Below, piece after piece: positions 1 through 7,400 of a stretch of DNA of 64,000 bases. Position 1 is the stretch's first letter, and every line of letters starts with the position of its first letter. The stretch lies in NCBI RefSeq assembly GCF_032116555.1, contig NZ_CP134949.1, positions 2,108,001-2,172,000 of the forward strand. Reading direction: 5' to 3'. The position numbers were made by a program, and so were the translations under genes. The notes beneath the pieces were generated by a model. It was not told the DNA's origin, searched no databases, and saw only the letters and a program-made list of their open reading frames with translations. The DNA is from Halobaculum sp. XH14 (GTDB lineage Archaea; Halobacteriota; Halobacteria; Halobacteriales; Haloferacaceae).

Positions 1-685
1 CGACCCCGAGGATGGCCGGAAGCCCTCGGCCCGGCGCGCCGAACGCGACGGCGACACGCTTGTCGCGCAGTCGCGCGCGGAGGTCGCCCAGTCCTGACAC
101 GGACAGCGGTCGTCCGTGCCGTGACGTGGCGACCCCCACGTCGGCGGCGGCGAGGGCGTCCGAGATGTCCTCGCCCGCGACGCGGAACCCCGGCGAGGGG
201 CCCTCGACGACGCGGGCGCGGACGGGTTCTCGCGAAGAGACCCTGACGGTGACGCGCTCCCCCTCCGTCGCCTCCCGTTCGGGAGGCAGGCGAAGGGAGA
301 TCGGGTGTTGCAGTCCGCAATTGACCCGAACGCGGCCTTCAGGTCCGACCTCGGTCACGATTCCGTCTCGCAACTCCGACCCGTCGGGGCCGGAGGTGTC
401 GGGCCGCATGGGTGGAAGCACGCCGACGTGCCGGAGCTCGTCGCGCATCCCCCAGACCTCCTTCCGGAGGTAGGGGGGCGTCGCGCAGTACTCCAGCACC
501 GTGGTGACGTACTCGCCGCCCCAGCGGCGTTCGCCTTCCCCGTCGGGGAAGACGACCAACCGGTCGGCCCGGAAGATCGTCGCCGCGCGGGCGACGTAAC
601 CGAGTTTTCGCGTGGCCTCGCGGCCGTCCTCGGCCTCCCGGACGAGCGACGACGGCACGAGGACGTCGAGTCTCGTGTCGTCCAT
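1..685 (-). CDS. SPOUT-class RNA methyltransferase (DUF171 type), 3' end outside window
   Basis: The reading frame starts at an ATG at 685 (MDDTRLDVLVPSS) and stays open to the window edge, so the C-terminus is missing. The pattern of an N-terminal SPOUT half, an inserted small beta domain (VTEVGPEGRVRVNCG, Gln-His-Pro) and a return to the SPOUT fold (VGVATSRHGRPLSVSGLGDL) matches archaeal DUF171 proteins, which are putative S-adenosylmethionine-dependent RNA methyltransferases. From family knowledge, this gene normally precedes the ribosomal protein uL3 gene in haloarchaea, so rpl3 is expected just left of the window (inference). A TATA-like box, CTTTTAGG on the minus strand near 727-738, lies about 45 nt upstream, implying a short leader. 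An upstream ATG at 713 is in another frame and was not used. Confidence 0.8.
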   Translation of the reverse strand, partial: MDDTRLDVLVPSSLVREAEDGREATRKLGYVARAATIFRADRLVVFPDGEGERRWGGEYVTTVLEYCATPPYLRKEVWGMRDELRHVGVLPPMRPDTSGPDGSELRDGIVTEVGPEGRVRVNCGLQHPISLRLPPEREATEGERVTVRVSSREPVRARVVEGPSPGFRVAGEDISDALAAADVGVATSRHGRPLSVSGLGDLRARLRDKRVAVAFGAPGRGLPAILGV

Positions 686-726
686 GTCGCTCACACCGGA
701 CTGTATCGTACATCTCCTCAGCCACG

Positions 727-738
727 CCCTAAAAGAAC
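727..738 (-). promoter_or_regulatory. TATA-like box of the SPOUT methyltransferase gene
   Basis: The minus strand reads GTTCTTTTAGGG, an A/T-rich block in GC-rich surroundings, 42-53 nt upstream of the start at 685. This is a visual call only. Confidence 0.4.
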
Positions 739-880
739 ATCGGAACGCTGTGGGCGAGTGACGGCCTCTCACACCCGATTACGGGCGATTTGCATGTGAG
801 GTGGTGTCGTGGGCCAGTGGCGGCCGTGTGTGAGAAACCCCCACGCCCGCGTGCGGTTATTCGGATTCCATCCGACAGCG

Positions 881-887
881 TTAAGTT
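881..887 (+). promoter_or_regulatory. TATA-like box upstream of tRNA-Gly
   Basis: TTAAGTT lies 31-37 nt before the first base of the tRNA gene, a typical distance for a haloarchaeal box A of a tRNA promoter. Confidence 0.4.
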
Positions 888-917
888 GGTCCCTCGGGAA
901 TCGTTGGGTGTAGCAGG

Positions 918-988
918 GCGCTGGTAGTGTAGTGGTATCACGTGACCTTGCCATGGTCACAACCTGGGTTCAAATCCCAGCCAGCGCA
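918..988 (+). tRNA. tRNA-Gly (anticodon GCC)
   Basis: A complete cloverleaf can be drawn. The acceptor stem GCGCTGG (918-924) pairs with CCAGCGC (981-987), followed by discriminator A988. The anticodon stem TGACC/GGTCA encloses loop TTGCCAT with anticodon GCC at 950-952. The T arm is CTGGG-TTCAAAT-CCCAG. The length of 71 nt is usual for tRNA-Gly and there is no intron. CCA is not encoded. It decodes GGC and GGU. Confidence 0.97.
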
Positions 989-1019
989 GTTCTGTCGCGT
1001 CCAATTCGGGAGCCGAGCG

Positions 1020-1298
1020 TCACTCCATATCCTCTCCCGAGTCGCCGCCGTATCCGACCGCGTTCTCCGTCTCGACCGTCTTCAGCCCGTCCAGCTCACA
1101 GAACTGGTCGACGGCAGTCTGGGGAAGCCGGAGCCGGTAGGAGTCGAACCGGAGCTCCGCCTCGACCTCGCCGTTCAGGTCAGCCACTGCGTCCCGGAGG
1201 TCGTCCGCAGAGAGCGACCCCAGTTCGACGACCAGCACGACGTCCTCCTCGGGGTGCGGGTCCGTTCGGAGCCGTCGGACCGGATGACTCAGGTACAT
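1020..1298 (-). CDS. small conserved haloarchaeal protein, function unknown
   Basis: This is a 92-residue acidic protein (MYLSHPVRRLRTDPHPEEDVV...) with no cysteines expected for zinc binding, no membrane segment and no recognised domain. The central part (VLVVELGSLSADDLRDAVADL) suggests a small alpha/beta fold with an N-terminal beta strand. It is convergent with the preceding tRNA and separated from the next gene by a repeat-bearing intergenic region. Codon use is that of a normal haloarchaeal gene. No function can be assigned. Confidence 0.65.
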   Translation of the reverse strand: MYLSHPVRRLRTDPHPEEDVVLVVELGSLSADDLRDAVADLNGEVEAELRFDSYRLRLPQTAVDQFCELDGLKTVETENAVGYGGDSGEDME

Positions 1299-1791
1299 AC
1301 TCTAGGGGTCGGGTGGACGACCAAGCCCGTTTCGACTCCGCTACTGAGTCGGTGGAACGCTAGCGAGTCGTGTGTGCCAGCTCGGTGGGACGACCCCGAG
1401 AGCCCCGCCGACGTTCGATTCGATATCGGCTCGGCCGTCGGGGCCCAGTCCTCGAAAGCCCCCGCGGCCCCGTTCAGTCCCACCCACACCGCAACCACAC
1501 GGCAAACCGCAGTCCCACGCCTCTCTTCCCTCGGAGCACATTCCTCGGAACTCTCCCTCGCATCGCTCGCGTGAGCAGCCGATTCGGTCGGCTCGCTCCC
1601 TTCGGTCGCTCCCCCACTCATCCCTCGCGCGACGGGTGGCCGCACACGAGGCGCGGCCGCCGCGCGCCTGAGAACGGGGTTCGCAGTTGATTTGCGACGG
1701 TTCGAAACGCAGCGAGCGCCCGCACCGAGGACCACGCGCCCGCGAACCTACGGGCCCCACAGTTAGGTGGCCGCGCGCCGAAACGGCAGCC
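1299..1791. other. gene-free interval carrying dispersed repeat copy A
   Basis: No convincing gene is present in 493 nt. Most of the interval is the dispersed repeat described separately (1451-1672). Open frames here have poor composition and no counterpart on a conserved start. Confidence 0.7.
1451..1672 (+). repeat. dispersed haloarchaeal intergenic repeat, copy A (short-core form)
   Basis: The core CTCGAAAGCCCCCGC continues directly into GGCCCC-TTCAGTCCCACCC (1451-1485). A tail containing CTCGGAGCACATTCCTCGGA, TCGCTCGCGTGAGCAGCCGA and CATCCCTCGCGCG follows and ends in CCGCCGCGCGCC near 1672. The same ends and tail recur at 10126-10402 and, inverted, at 18340-18657. The internal hairpin segment found in those copies is absent here. 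Confidence 0.7.
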
Positions 1792-2127
1792 ATGACAGTC
1801 ATCGCGCTCTTGAGCGTCGCACCGGTCACCGAGGGAAGCATGGCCGGCGAAGTCGCCAGGGCCGTCGCCGCGCTCGACGATTTCGAGGTGGGCTACGAGA
1901 CGAACCCGATGGGGACCGTGATCGAGGCCGACTCCATCGAGGAACTGATGGCCGCCGCCACCGCCGCCCACCAGGCCGTCGACGGCGACCGCGTGAGCAC
2001 GGTGCTGAAGATCGACGACAAGCGGACCAGCGACCAGCACGCGAACGAGAAGGTCGACGCCGTCGAACGGGAACTCGGCCGCCCGGCCAGAAGCGAGGGG
2101 GATGACGCGGTCGGCGACGACGACTGA
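1792..2127 (+). CDS. MTH1187-family thiamine-binding-type protein (UPF0045)
   Basis: This 111-residue protein starts at ATG 1792 with MTVIALLSVAPVTEGSMAGE, the characteristic start of the MTH1187/YkoF-like family. A ferredoxin-like fold follows, with ETNPMGTVIEAD in the middle and VSTVLKIDDKR near the end. Family members bind thiamine or a related pyrimidine, and the native protein is a small cytoplasmic oligomer. The length matches the family (about 100 residues) apart from an acidic C-terminal tail. The longer open frame back to 1687 was rejected because family similarity begins at this methionine. Confidence 0.85.
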   Translation: MTVIALLSVAPVTEGSMAGEVARAVAALDDFEVGYETNPMGTVIEADSIEELMAAATAAHQAVDGDRVSTVLKIDDKRTSDQHANEKVDAVERELGRPARSEGDDAVGDDD

Positions 2128-2207
2128 ACCACCACGAGGCGGTCGCCACCGACACCCCACAGCGGAACGAGCGGGTGTCGAGGTAGCGACGACCGACCTA
2201 CCGCCAC

Positions 2208-2243
2208 GGGTGGGACTGAAAGGCGCCGCGGGGGCTTTCGCGG
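2208..2243 (-). repeat. dispersed intergenic repeat, core only (copy B)
   Basis: GGGTGGGACTGAAAGG joined to CGCCGCGGGGGCTTTCG is the reverse complement of the copy A core. Only the two conserved ends, fused without the internal segment, are present. It sits in the 223-nt gap before mch. Confidence 0.6.
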
Positions 2244-2350
2244 TCATCACGGTGGAATCGAATTCCGCTGTCGCGTTGTGCCGTGTACACCCAACACATC
2301 GAACTCGCGAACTGACAAACTCTTTCCGTGGAACCGCCCAACCCCTCCGC

Positions 2351-3286
2351 ATGGACAGCCTCAATCGCATGGCGGTCGAACTCGTCGACGAGGCGCTCGA
2401 CTTCGCCGACGAGTTGAACCTGGCCGCCTACGAACTGGACTCGGGTGCGACCGTCATCGACTTCGGCGTCGAGGCGGACGGCGGCCTGGAGGCGGGCCTG
2501 CTGCTCGCCGAGATCCAGACCGCCGGGCTGGCGACCGTCCAGTCGCGGATGGACCGGGTCGCCGGCGCGCCGGTCCCGCACGTCGAACTGACGACCGACC
2601 ACCCGGGCATCGCGCTGCTCTGCTCGCAGAAGGCCGGCTGGGAGCTCGACATGGACGGCTTCGACGGCCTCGGCTCCGGCCCGGCCCGCGCCATCGTCGG
2701 GGAGGAGTCCGAGTTCGAGGCGGTCGGCTACTACGACGAGTTCGACCTCACCGTCCTGGGCGTCGAGAGCGTCGAACTCCCGGGCGACGCGGTCGCCGAA
2801 CACGTCGCCGAACGGACCGGCGTGAACGAGACCGCCGTCTACCTCCCGACCTGCGCGCTCGGCTCGACTGCCGGCAGCGTGACGACCGCGGCCCGCGCCG
2901 CGGAACTCGCCGTCTTCCGACTCTTCGAACTCGGCTACGATCCCCTGGACGTGCTCTCGGTCGCGGGCTCCGCCCCGGTCGCCCCCGTCAGCTACGACGA
3001 GACGGTGGCGATGGGGCGGACTAACGACGCGCTCGCGTACGGCGGCGAGGTCCACCTGACGGTCGCCGAGGACTTCGACCGGTTCGAGGAACTCCCCTCC
3101 AGCGCGGCCGACGAGTACGGCACCCCCTTCGCAGACATCTTCGCCCAGGCCGACTACGACTTCTACGAGGTGGACGAGTCCGTGTTTGCGCCCGCGTCCG
3201 TGACGGTGGACGTGGCGGACGGCCCGACGTACGCGCTCGGGGAGACGCGCGAGGACCTGCTCGCCGAGTCGTTCGGCCTCGCGTGA
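2351..3286 (+). CDS. mch: methenyltetrahydromethanopterin cyclohydrolase
   Basis: This 311-residue protein has family length and hallmark segments: MDSLNRMAVELVDEAL at the N-terminus, ALLCSQKAGW, the glycine-rich GLGSGPARA and VYLPTCALGSTAGSV. The enzyme converts methenyl-tetrahydropterin to the formyl form in the cytoplasm. Haloarchaea are not methanogens, so it most likely serves one-carbon metabolism with a folate-like pterin (inference). The start at 2351 follows family similarity. The gene is followed after 4 nt by a small hypothetical gene and then a HAD hydrolase that overlaps it, which suggests one transcript. Confidence 0.95.
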   Translation: MDSLNRMAVELVDEALDFADELNLAAYELDSGATVIDFGVEADGGLEAGLLLAEIQTAGLATVQSRMDRVAGAPVPHVELTTDHPGIALLCSQKAGWELDMDGFDGLGSGPARAIVGEESEFEAVGYYDEFDLTVLGVESVELPGDAVAEHVAERTGVNETAVYLPTCALGSTAGSVTTAARAAELAVFRLFELGYDPLDVLSVAGSAPVAPVSYDETVAMGRTNDALAYGGEVHLTVAEDFDRFEELPSSAADEYGTPFADIFAQADYDFYEVDESVFAPASVTVDVADGPTYALGETREDLLAESFGLA

Positions 3287-3290
3287 GTCC

Positions 3291-3857
3291 GTGAAGTTCA
3301 AACTCGTCCCGGAGCCGCCCTCGCCGACGGCAAACGGAGCGGATCCGGGTGAGGAGACCGGCGACGCCGGCGACGTGGAGTCGGTTCTCGCGGAGATGCA
3401 GGCCGCGGTGCCGCTCGTTCCGGGGAGCGAGGACGACTGCTGTGCCCGGCTGATGCGCCGCCGCGACCTGCCCTCCCGGGACGTCGCCCGGACGTGGCTC
3501 ACCTTCCTCCGGGCGCTCGGGCTGGCCGAGGAGACGCCCTCGGGGTTCAGACGCGTCCGCGAGTCCGCGAGCCTGGCGGACCTCCGGCGCGCGTTCATCG
3601 AGAGCGTGTACGGGGCCGACGTGGTCGCGGAGACGCTCGCTCAGGCGGACAGCGAAAACCCGCTGAGGGTCGAGGACGCGTTCGACGCGCTCCGCGACCG
3701 CGTGCCGACCTGGGAACGGAACCGGACCGACGACTGGGAGTCGGTGTGGCGCGAACGCGCCCGACGCCACCTCGACTGGTTCGTGTCCCTGGGCCTCGCC
3801 GAGCGACGCGGCGGGGGGTACGTGCCGACCGACGCGCTCGCCCCGGAGGAAGTGTGA
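3291..3857 (+). CDS. conserved haloarchaeal protein, function unknown
   Basis: This 188-residue protein starts with GTG (VKFKLVPEPPS) only 4 nt after the mch stop, so it is probably in the same operon. It is soluble. Two similar alpha-helical blocks end in LTFLRALGLAEETPSGFRRV and DWFVSLGLAERRGGGYVPT and look like a repeated winged-helix-type module. A short acidic linker and a CC pair (about residues 50-51) are present. It could be a DNA-binding or regulatory protein, but that is inference from the module shape only. Its last codons overlap the next gene. Confidence 0.7.
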   Translation: MKFKLVPEPPSPTANGADPGEETGDAGDVESVLAEMQAAVPLVPGSEDDCCARLMRRRDLPSRDVARTWLTFLRALGLAEETPSGFRRVRESASLADLRRAFIESVYGADVVAETLAQADSENPLRVEDAFDALRDRVPTWERNRTDDWESVWRERARRHLDWFVSLGLAERRGGGYVPTDALAPEEV

Positions 3858-4567
3858 CGCCGAACGCAGTCACGTTCGACCTCGACGGCACGCTCCTGGA
3901 CTACCGTCGGTCGCCCGGGGAGATCCTCGCCGTCGCCTTCGACTCGGCGGGCGTCGACCCGCTGTTCCCGGTGACCGCCTACTTCGACCGGTTCGACGAG
4001 TTCAACGACCGGACGGACAGGATGGGTGAGCTACGCGCCGAGTGCTTCGCCGCGCTGGCCGAGGATCGCGGCCACGACCCCGACATCGGCAGGGCCGTCG
4101 CGGCCGCCTTCGCCGACGCGCGCGATCACGCGAACGTCGAGTGGTGTCCCGGCGCAGAGCCGCTCCTCGACGCCCTGGACCGCGGGGGCGTCCCCTGGGC
4201 CGTCGTCACCAACGGCCCGCGGGACGCACAGTCCGAAAAGCTGTCCGCGGTGGGGCTCGACCGCCGTGCCGACGCCGTGGTGTACGCGGGCCACGACACG
4301 CCCGCGAAGCCCGACCGCGAACCGTTCGTTCGCGCGCTCGAGGCGCTCGGAGCCGACCCCGCGGACGCCGCTCACGTCGGGGACTCCCACGGGACGGACG
4401 TCGTCGGCGCGCGGGCGGTCGGGATGGGAGCCGTCCACGTCCGCGACGGCACCGCGGACGGGAGCGAGCCCGCTCCGGACCTGCGGGTCGAGACGCTGGA
4501 ACAGGTGATCGAGGAGGGCTGGCCGGCTCCATCGTCCGACCGCGACCCCGACTACTCGTCCGCGTAG
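3854..4567 (+). CDS. HAD-superfamily hydrolase
   Basis: This 237-residue protein starts with GTG at 3854, overlapping the previous stop codon by 4 nt (translational coupling likely). All four HAD motifs are visible: FDLDGT with nucleophile Asp9 and acid/base Asp11, Thr119 in VVTNG, Lys152 in KPDRE, and GDSHGTD (176-182). A helical cap of the class C1 type lies between motifs I and II. Haloarchaeal homologues are annotated as phosphatases or haloacid-dehalogenase-like, and the substrate cannot be told. Its 3' end overlaps the convergent GTPase gene by 16 nt. Confidence 0.88.
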   Translation: MTPNAVTFDLDGTLLDYRRSPGEILAVAFDSAGVDPLFPVTAYFDRFDEFNDRTDRMGELRAECFAALAEDRGHDPDIGRAVAAAFADARDHANVEWCPGAEPLLDALDRGGVPWAVVTNGPRDAQSEKLSAVGLDRRADAVVYAGHDTPAKPDREPFVRALEALGADPADAAHVGDSHGTDVVGARAVGMGAVHVRDGTADGSEPAPDLRVETLEQVIEEGWPAPSSDRDPDYSSA

Positions 4568-6177
4568 GTCACGTCGCTCACCGTGCCGACGCCCTTGCTG
4601 CGGCCCTCGCGGAACACGAACCGCTGGCCCTCCTCGACGAGGTACGGCCGGAACTTGAACTCGACCGTCGTCTCGCCGGTGTCGCCGGGCAGCAGCCTCC
4701 CGCCCTCGGGGTGGAACACCGCAGCCTCGCTCACGGTTTCGAGGTGGATGACCGGCTCGTACCCCTCCTGGATCCGGGTCGGGTGGTTGAGCACCATCAC
4801 CTCCGCCTCGAACGACCTGACTGGTCGGACGTCGGCGGTCCGGGGGACGAGCGCCATGCCGCGCTGGATCTCGGCCTCGCGGACGCCCTTCAGCGCGATG
4901 CCGACGATGCGGCCCGCCCTGGCCCTGTCGACCCGGTGGTAGTGCATCTCGATGGAGCGGACCTCCACCTCGCGGAACGAGCCGTCGGGCATCGGCCCGA
5001 GCAGGAGTTCGTCGCCCGCCTCGACCGTTCCGGCCTGGATGGTGCCCGAGGCGACCGCGCCGACGCCCTTCACGTCGTACGTCCGGTCGACGTACATCCG
5101 GAACGCCGCGTCGGCGTCGCTGGTGCGCTTCGGGAGCGCCTCCAGCAGGTCGTCGAGGTCGTCCAGTCCCTCGCGGGTGACCGCCGAGGTGGCGAACACC
5201 GGGACGACGCCGTCGCCGACCTCCTCGACGGCCGTCGGGACGCCGTGGCGCTCGGCCCGGAGCGGCGTCTGGTTGACGTCCCGGAGCATCGACTCGACCT
5301 CGTGTTCGACCTCGGCGGCGCGCTCGGCGGGGACGGCGTCGACCTTCGTCACCGCGACGAGCGTCGGGAGGTCCATCGCGAGCAGGATGCCGAGGTGCTC
5401 GCGCGTCGTCTTCGTCGGGCCGTCGTCGGCGGCGACGACGAGCAGTCCGTAGTCCAGTTTCTGCCCGACCAGCCCGCGGATGGTCGTCCGGAGCCACGGC
5501 TCGTGACCGACGGTGTCGACGAACGAGACGAGTCGGTCGGACTCCTGGACCACGCGGGCGCGGTCGGACTTGCGGTGCGGGTTGTCCATGCGGACCTGGC
5601 CGTCGTCGTCGAAGCCGTAGACGGCATACGAGAGGTCCGCCGAGAGGCCGCGTTCGACCTCGTGAGGCTGGACGTCGAGGAACGACCGGGTGCCGCCCTC
5701 GCCGTCGTCGGCCTCGCCCGTGACGAGCGAGCCGACGAGCGTCGACTTCCCGTGGTCGACGTGGCCGGCGGTGCCGACGACGATGTGCTCGTCGTCGGTT
5801 TCGAGCATCGCGCCCTCGCGGACGGTCGCAAGCCCGACCAGCCCCTCCTCGTCCGCGGGACCGGAACCGGCGCTCCAGGTCTCGACGTCGTGGATGTGCG
5901 CCTCCGCCTCCTCGGCCAGAAGCGACAGCACGTCCATGCTCTCGGAGAACTCGGCCGGCGAGATGCCGGCGACGCCGCCGTCGTCCCGGACGCCGACGAC
6001 GTACAGGGCCTCGCCCTCGCCGGAGAGGACGCGGTGGCGAAGTTGTGCGGCGAGACTCTCCAGGCGGCCGTCCGCGAGGTGGACGTCCCTGGAGAGGCGG
6101 GTCTTGAACTCGATGTGCCCGCCCTCCTCCTCGCCACGCTCGATTGCCCGTTCGAGCGCGGCGCGGTCAGCGCTCAT
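4552..6177 (-). CDS. GTPBP1-like translational GTPase
   Basis: This 541-residue protein has an N-terminal extra domain (1-130) of the kind found in archaeal/eukaryal GTPBP1 proteins. An EF-Tu-type G domain follows: G1 GHVDHGKS (138-145), G3 DTVGHE (221-226) and G4 TKVD (277-280). Two beta-barrel domains complete it (GTIQAGTVEAGDELLLG and a final barrel with KFRPYLVEEGQRFVFREG). GTPBP1 relatives resemble elongation factor 1A and are linked to translation and mRNA surveillance in eukaryotes, while the archaeal role is not established. The real EF1A is expected elsewhere. It is convergent with the HAD hydrolase. Confidence 0.88.
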   Translation of the reverse strand: MSADRAALERAIERGEEEGGHIEFKTRLSRDVHLADGRLESLAAQLRHRVLSGEGEALYVVGVRDDGGVAGISPAEFSESMDVLSLLAEEAEAHIHDVETWSAGSGPADEEGLVGLATVREGAMLETDDEHIVVGTAGHVDHGKSTLVGSLVTGEADDGEGGTRSFLDVQPHEVERGLSADLSYAVYGFDDDGQVRMDNPHRKSDRARVVQESDRLVSFVDTVGHEPWLRTTIRGLVGQKLDYGLLVVAADDGPTKTTREHLGILLAMDLPTLVAVTKVDAVPAERAAEVEHEVESMLRDVNQTPLRAERHGVPTAVEEVGDGVVPVFATSAVTREGLDDLDDLLEALPKRTSDADAAFRMYVDRTYDVKGVGAVASGTIQAGTVEAGDELLLGPMPDGSFREVEVRSIEMHYHRVDRARAGRIVGIALKGVREAEIQRGMALVPRTADVRPVRSFEAEVMVLNHPTRIQEGYEPVIHLETVSEAAVFHPEGGRLLPGDTGETTVEFKFRPYLVEEGQRFVFREGRSKGVGTVSDVTYADE

Positions 6178-6391
6178 GCCTCCGGGTCAGTATCGGGCGA
6201 GTATAACGTTTTTCACGGTAGGGAGACCCAACCACGCGTACGTTTCACACGGTGAGCGCGGGGAATCGGCGGGTTCGACGACACCACGTCCCGGCAGGAA
6301 ACACCCACGATGTGACGCGGTGTCCGTCAAGATGCCGGCCCACTACTGCCCGGAAGTCGACCACGGTTCTCGAGCGGTCCGGGCCCCGATC

Positions 6392-6949
6392 TCACTCCCT
6401 GAGAACGTCGTACGCGCGGTTCACGCGCTTGAACGCCTCCTCGTCGCCGCCCGAGTCGGGGTGGGTCTCCTTGACCCGCTCGCGGTACGCGTCCTTCACG
6501 TCCGCCTGCGACGCGCCGGGTGACAGGTCGAGTTCCCGGTAGGCGTCCGCCGGCGGCATCCCGGTCCGCATCGTCGGGGAGCCGGTCGGCCCGCCGCTCC
6601 CGCCCGGCCCGCGCGCACGTCCCGATCGGGCACCGTTCGCGCGTGCGTCACCCGATTCCGCCCACGCGCCGCCCGCCTCCGCCCGTTCCCGCGCCTCCCG
6701 GGCGAACCGTGACCGGGGATCACGGGGACCCCGGTTCGCTCCGAATCCCGGTTCCCGCCGGGCGTCGCTCTCGCGCATCCGTCGGGCCAGCCTGCCCGTC
6801 GCGTGCTCCCAGAGGATCCACGACATGATGCCGAACGGGAGCGCCACGACTAGCAGGAACGGCGAGGAGGTGAACGCCAGCACGCCCATGAGGACGGCGA
6901 TGCCGGCGAACACGGCGGCCACCCCCAGCAGCAGCGGATCGCGGTCCAC
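6392..6949 (-). CDS. membrane-anchored protein with C-terminal J domain
   Basis: This 185-residue protein carries two predicted membrane helices at the N-terminus (about 7-27 and 31-47). A long basic, glycine/arginine-rich linker follows (50-130), then a J domain at the extreme C-terminus (AYRELDLSPGAS onwards) with the HPD tripeptide at 163-165 and FKRVNRAYDVLRE as the last helix. J domains stimulate Hsp70/DnaK ATPase. The domain order resembles TIM14/DjlA-type membrane J proteins rather than DnaJ, so recruitment of DnaK to the membrane is plausible (inference). The zinc and C-terminal domains of DnaJ are absent. Confidence 0.85.
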   Translation of the reverse strand: MDRDPLLLGVAAVFAGIAVLMGVLAFTSSPFLLVVALPFGIMSWILWEHATGRLARRMRESDARREPGFGANRGPRDPRSRFAREARERAEAGGAWAESGDARANGARSGRARGPGGSGGPTGSPTMRTGMPPADAYRELDLSPGASQADVKDAYRERVKETHPDSGGDEEAFKRVNRAYDVLRE

Positions 6950-7163
6950 GCCGGGAACTGGGCGTCCCGCGACCGTAAACCTCCCGTCGCGTGACCGTCA
7001 CCGGCCGCGCTGCGGTGCCGATCATCGACCGAACTGAAGTGCCGTCACCAGCAAGAGTGGGGTGGCTGTCGTTTTCCCGTGTGGCGAGCCGACACGGACG
7101 GGTCGTCGCACGCCTGCAGTGCCCTGAAGGGGGCGCGCGCCGAACCCGAACCCGGGAGTTCAC

Positions 7164-7400
7164 ATGAGTGTCAGCGGCCTCTGCCAGATCTGCGAGGCGA
7201 AGGAGGGTCGGTTCACCTGTGACAACTGTGGCGCGTTCGTGTGTGAGGACCACTACGACAGGACGGAGGGGCTCTGTGCCGACTGTCTGCGTCTCGTCCG
7301 CGGCGGCGACGAGGACCGACCGGGTGGCCGCGACGGGCCGGACACGGCGGACGGCGAGGACGACGTCGGCGACGGCGACCCCGGACCAGTCTCCGACTAA
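7164..7400 (+). CDS. small HIT/B-box-like zinc-finger protein
   Basis: This 78-residue protein has cysteines 7, 10, 19, 22, 27, 38 and 41 and His30, spaced as CxxC-CxxC-C-H-CxxC. That is enough for two zinc sites and resembles HIT-type or B-box fingers. The second half is a disordered acidic tail (GGDEDRPGGRDGPD...). The start ATG 7164 follows GGGAGTTCAC. It is convergent with, and overlaps by 4 nt, the histidine kinase gene. Function unknown; small haloarchaeal zinc proteins of this kind have been linked to regulation, but no specific role can be read here. Confidence 0.8.
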   Translation: MSVSGLCQICEAKEGRFTCDNCGAFVCEDHYDRTEGLCADCLRLVRGGDEDRPGGRDGPDTADGEDDVGDGDPGPVSD

